This document shows, piece after piece, positions 60,918 to 64,000 of a stretch of 64,000 nt of DNA (position 1 is the first letter of the stretch; each line of letters opens with the position of its first letter). A program made the translations under genes and the position numbers. The notes under the pieces are model-generated. The model had not been told where the DNA came from. It saw only the letters and a program-made list of their open reading frames with translations, and made no database searches. Source of the stretch: Phyllobacterium sp. OV277 (lineage in GTDB: Bacteria > Pseudomonadota > Alphaproteobacteria > Rhizobiales > Rhizobiaceae). The DNA is taken from assembly GCF_900104355.1 (NCBI RefSeq), contig NZ_FNIY01000002.1:930001-994000 (forward strand), read 5' to 3'.

Positions 60918-61685
60918 ATGCACGATCTCCTGTTGAACCCATGGTTCTATGCCGCTGCCGTTCCGGCCACGATCCTGATCGGGTTGTCGAAAGGTGGCCT
61001 TGGCGGGGCCATGGGGCAGGTCGGTGTGCCGCTGATGGCGCTGGTCATGCCGCCAGTGCAGGCGGCGGCGATCATGCTGCCAATCCTTATCATCATGGAT
61101 GTGGCGAGCCTGTGGAGCTGGCGGGGCTATCGCGACAACAAAACCCTGAAGCTGATGTTACCGGGCGCTTTGCTGGGCATCGGCATCGGCTGGCTGACCG
61201 CATCTGTTGTGACCGATGACATGGTGAAACTCATCGTTGGCGCCGTCGCGATCATCTTTTTTGCGCGTTATATTTTCACCAGCGCAGCCAAACGCGCGGC
61301 GGCGCAACCGCACAATGCAGCGGCTGCAACCTTCTGGTCGACCATTGCCGGGTTCACAAGTTTTGTCGCCCATGCCGGCGGTCCGCCCTATCAGGTTTAT
61401 GCCCTGCCGCTGCGGCAGGACCCGAAAATCTACAACGGCACGAGCGTTATCTTTTTCGCGATTGTTAATGCGATAAAAGTCATTCCATATTTTGCTCTGG
61501 GCCAGTTTGACGCCGAGAATCTCAAGGCCGCAGCGGTTCTGATGCCCATAGCGCCGCTTGCAACTTTTGCGGGTGCATGGATTGTAAAACGCATGCGCCC
61601 TGAGGTGTTTTATCCCTTCATGTACATCATGATCCTGTTGATGGGATTGAAGCTTTCCTACGATGGATTGGCCGCTTTGTTATAA
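60918..61685 (+). CDS. TauE/SafE (TSUP) family exporter
   Basis: 255 residues and about eight helices. AVPATILIGLSKGGLGGAMGQVGVPLMALVMPPVQAAAIMLPILIIMDV and FVAHAGGPPYQVYALPLRQDPKIYNGTSVIFFAIVNAIKVIPYFALGQF are both halves of the TSUP repeat. Members export sulfite, sulfoacetate or other anions. ATG 60918 places the first helix normally; an in-frame ATG lies 30 nt upstream. No sulfur genes are near. Confidence 0.88.
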   Translation: MHDLLLNPWFYAAAVPATILIGLSKGGLGGAMGQVGVPLMALVMPPVQAAAIMLPILIIMDVASLWSWRGYRDNKTLKLMLPGALLGIGIGWLTASVVTDDMVKLIVGAVAIIFFARYIFTSAAKRAAAQPHNAAAATFWSTIAGFTSFVAHAGGPPYQVYALPLRQDPKIYNGTSVIFFAIVNAIKVIPYFALGQFDAENLKAAAVLMPIAPLATFAGAWIVKRMRPEVFYPFMYIMILLMGLKLSYDGLAALL

Positions 61686-61815
61686 TTATGAACTAAAGTT
61701 GATCGGCCGAATCGCAACTTTCGGACTATGTAAACATTATCAATCACGACCGTCGAAGAACCGCTCCCCTACGAGGCCGGGAGTGCTGTGGTTGAATCTT
61801 GCATGACAGGAATTG

Positions 61816-63042
61816 GTGAATGCTATGACACAGACACAGCTCCAACAGCGGGATACCCGCATCGATGTTTTCCGGGCTCTGGCACTGCTGACCATCTTCA
61901 TCAACCACGTGCCGGGAACCGTTTTTGAGCATCTGACCCATAAGAATCTAGGCTTTTCGGACTCTGCCGAGGCATTCGTGCTGATCTCGGGTATTGCAGT
62001 CGGTCTTGCCTATGGCTCGAAGTTCGAGGCGGGCAACCGCTTTCTTATAACGTTGAAAGCCTGGCGCCGCGCGGCGACGCTGTATAGCGCGCATATCCTG
62101 ACGACAGTGGCAACGCTGGCGATTTTTTGCGCTGCCGGGCTTTATCTCAACCGTCCGGAATTTATGTCCTTCATCAATATCGGACCACTGATGGATCAAC
62201 CGGCTGAGGCGCTGATTGGCCTTGCCACGATGGGGCATCAGCTCGGCTATAATAATATCCTGTCGATGTATGGCGTGCTGCTTCTCATGCTGCCGCTGTT
62301 CCTGTTCCTCGGCAATATCAGCCTGTCAGTCATGGTCGGATTTTCCGGCCTGCTGTGGCTGGTATCAGGTGTTTACCAGATCGCACCACCAAATTACCCG
62401 ACTCCGGGCGTGTGGTTCCTGAACCCGTTGTCTTGGCAGTTCCTGTTCGTGATCGGCATTGCCGGTGTGATGCATGTACGCCGGGGCGGCCAGATCCCGT
62501 TTAATAAATATCTGTTCGGATTTTCCGTCGGCTACATCCTGCTTGCGCTGCTTTGGGTACGCGTGCCGTTCTGGGGCGTTGATACCTCAATGGGCCTGCC
62601 GATGGTGGTGACAGGATTTGACAAGACATTCCTGTCACTGACCCGTCTCGTCCATGTGCTGGCGCTGGCCTATGTGATCGTCTCGGTCCCGGCCATTTCC
62701 AATCTGGCACGCACGCCGGAAGATCATCCGCTGGCCATTCTCGGCAAGCATTCGCTGCCGGTGTTTATCGCGGGGACGATCCTTGCCATGGTTGCGCAGA
62801 TCGTCAAGGAGATGAACCCCGGCGATGTGCTTGATGATACTTTACTGATTGCGAGTGGAATCATGGCGCAGTTTGCGCTGGCTCATTATCTCGAATGGTT
62901 GCCGAGCATTGGCTGGGGCAAACGTCCCGTTCCGCAGGCTCACGTGGCAAAAGCAAAGCTGGTTGTTGCTGGCAGGCCTGTTCATAGCGTGGCGAGGAAT
63001 TCGGGAATGAAATCCGGAACAGCGAAGACCGCGATTTCCTGA
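61816..63042 (+). CDS. opgC: OpgC-type membrane acyltransferase
   Basis: 408 residues and about ten helices, with the OpgC signature RDTRIDVFRALALLTIFINHVPGTVFEHLTHKNLGFSDSAEAFVLISGIAVGLAY. OpgC transfers succinyl groups to osmoregulated periplasmic glucans in Rhizobiales and enterobacteria. I chose GTG 61816, since AGGA lies 4 nt before it; ATG 61825 is an alternative with a long spacer. No opgGH gene is nearby. Confidence 0.85.
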   Translation: MNAMTQTQLQQRDTRIDVFRALALLTIFINHVPGTVFEHLTHKNLGFSDSAEAFVLISGIAVGLAYGSKFEAGNRFLITLKAWRRAATLYSAHILTTVATLAIFCAAGLYLNRPEFMSFINIGPLMDQPAEALIGLATMGHQLGYNNILSMYGVLLLMLPLFLFLGNISLSVMVGFSGLLWLVSGVYQIAPPNYPTPGVWFLNPLSWQFLFVIGIAGVMHVRRGGQIPFNKYLFGFSVGYILLALLWVRVPFWGVDTSMGLPMVVTGFDKTFLSLTRLVHVLALAYVIVSVPAISNLARTPEDHPLAILGKHSLPVFIAGTILAMVAQIVKEMNPGDVLDDTLLIASGIMAQFALAHYLEWLPSIGWGKRPVPQAHVAKAKLVVAGRPVHSVARNSGMKSGTAKTAIS

Positions 63043-63069
63043 TCACCCGTTGGCTTTAGCGGATATTGG

Positions 63070-63097
63070 CCCGTCCTGATTTTCAGGGCGGGTTTTT
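63070..63097 (+). terminator. Rho-independent terminator after opgC
   Basis: CCCGTCCTGA and TCAGGGCGGG form a 10-bp stem with one wobble and a 3-nt loop, then TTTTT. Confidence 0.85.
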
Positions 63098-63178
63098 GTT
63101 GATTGGTCAGGAAAAACCGTTAGCCATCATTTGTTTCCATGGTCTAAGCTTCCAGATGCAAAGCGTTGGGAGGCGTGT

Positions 63179-64000
63179 ATGGGTGGTGGAATTTTTGATC
63201 GTGATCTTGAGCGCAATGCGGCCAATTACCAGCCGCTGACGCCGCTGACCTATCTGGAGCGGGCAGCGCGGGTTTACCCGTCGAGAACAGCGATCATCCA
63301 CGGCACGCAGCGCTACGATTATGGCACGTTCTATCGCCGCACCCGCCAGTTGGCGTCGGCGCTGTCTCATCGCGGGGTCGGCAAGGGCGATACTGTTACA
63401 GTAATGCTTTCGAATACGCCGCCCATGCTGGAAGCGCATTTCGGTGTGCCTATGACCAAAGCCGTGCTGCATTCGGTCAATACGCGGCTCGATGCGGCGG
63501 TGATCGCCTTCCAGCTTGACCATGCGGAAACCAAGATCGTCATTGTCGACACGGAGTTTTCAGCGGTTTTCCGCGAGGCTTTGGCACTGGCCAAGGTGAA
63601 GCCGCTGGTCATTCATTTCGTCGATACGGAATATCCAGATGATGCGCCCTATCCGCAGGGTAAGCCGTTCGGTGAGATCGATTACGAGGCCTTCGTTGCC
63701 AGTGGCGACCCTGATTATGCATGGTCAATGCCCGATGATGAATGGGATTCCATTACGCTCAACTATACATCGGGTACGACAGGCGATCCAAAGGGTGTGG
63801 TCTATCACCATCGCGGCGCAGCGCTGATGGGCTATGGCAATGTGGTGGCATCAGGCATGGGGCGTTATCCGGTTTATCTATGGACCCTGCCGATGTTCCA
63901 CTGCAATGGCTGGTGTTTTCCGTGGACGCTTGCCTTGCAATTTGGCACCCATGTCTGCCTGCGTTGGGTGCGGGCAAAGCCGATTTACGACGCGATTGCC
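63179..64000 (+). CDS. Acyl-CoA synthetase (AMP-binding), partial
   Basis: The first 274 codons of an ANL-family ligase that continues past the window edge. It shows TYLERAARVYPSRTAIIHGTQRYDYGTFYRRTRQLASAL, VMLSNTPPMLEAHFGVP and the P-loop NYTSGTTGDPKGVVYHHRGA. The GRYPVYLWTLPMFHCNGWCFPW segment fits the medium-chain or methylmercaptopropionyl-CoA (DmdB-like) group. ATG 63179 has GGGAGG 7 nt upstream. Confidence 0.9.
   Translation, partial: MGGGIFDRDLERNAANYQPLTPLTYLERAARVYPSRTAIIHGTQRYDYGTFYRRTRQLASALSHRGVGKGDTVTVMLSNTPPMLEAHFGVPMTKAVLHSVNTRLDAAVIAFQLDHAETKIVIVDTEFSAVFREALALAKVKPLVIHFVDTEYPDDAPYPQGKPFGEIDYEAFVASGDPDYAWSMPDDEWDSITLNYTSGTTGDPKGVVYHHRGAALMGYGNVVASGMGRYPVYLWTLPMFHCNGWCFPWTLALQFGTHVCLRWVRAKPIYDAIA

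Overview
The window is a chromosomal stretch from an alphaproteobacterium of the order Hyphomicrobiales (Rhizobiales), most like Brucellaceae or Phyllobacteriaceae. The evidence is gene content: pgk followed by a class I fructose-bisphosphate aldolase, a TrcR/DUF1013 cell-cycle regulator, a GapR-type DUF2312 protein, small DUF1192, DUF1244, DUF465 and DUF1127 proteins, OpgC, and 6S RNA upstream of the 5-formyltetrahydrofolate cyclo-ligase gene. Assignment to genus is inference. I saw no rRNA, tRNA, CRISPR array, intact insertion sequence or prophage. Genes are tightly packed on both strands and most of the window reads as core genome.

Layout. 1-8.4 kb: end of pgk, fba, an SGNH hydrolase, prpE with a short-chain dehydrogenase, a DJ-1/PfpI protein, a WYL regulator and trcR. 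8.5-14.6 kb: a secreted phytase-like protein behind an apparent Pho box, a quinone oxidoreductase, an MFS transporter, an ArsR-type regulator and two small YdcH-like proteins. 14.7-21.2 kb: purE-purK, ribosomal protein L36, a TPR protein, DUF1036-pyk, an N-formylglutamate amidohydrolase, DUF1244 and the GapR homologue. 21.3-26.4 kb: an unrecognised protein, an MHS transporter, a FadR-type regulator with a CynX-type transporter, and small exported Tyr/Arg-rich proteins. 26.1-31 kb (minus strand): a compact operon encoding an EF-hand protein, an ECF sigma factor, a membrane anti-sigma-like protein, a CnrX/Spy-like periplasmic protein, DUF1800, a Tat-exported DUF1501 protein and possibly a Tyr-rich exported protein. 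31.2-37.6 kb: pstS-pstC-pstA-pstB-phoU-phoB behind three Pho-box repeats, without phoR. 38-41 kb: an AAA/VWA pair with a Nudix and a GNAT gene between them. 42.5-47 kb: 6S RNA, the cyclo-ligase, ymdB, terC, bioY, DUF1284 and yebC. 47-64 kb: an APC permease, an MliC-like protein, a decayed GNAT, rpmE, an ABC exporter, an FAD dehydrogenase, a MotA/MotB-like envelope pair, suhB, efp, an M20 peptidase, a Sel1 protein, a degenerate ThiE-like protein, a TauE/SafE exporter, an OpgC acyltransferase and the start of an acyl-CoA synthetase.

Two threads connect genes. First, phosphate: the window holds the response regulator PhoB, its transporter operon, and a second transcription unit (the phytase-like protein) with CTGTCAC/CTGTCAT repeats at 11-bp spacing. 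Second, intergenic spaces at six places carry mosaic repeat elements, often as inverted pairs. The most elaborate, at 37.6-38.0 kb, nests two inverted repeats and ends in seven tandem copies of a 7-bp unit.

The best candidate for a little-described system is the EF-hand / ECF sigma / anti-sigma / periplasmic sensor / DUF1800-DUF1501 operon. Its gene order suggests an envelope signalling module that also encodes its own exported output proteins.
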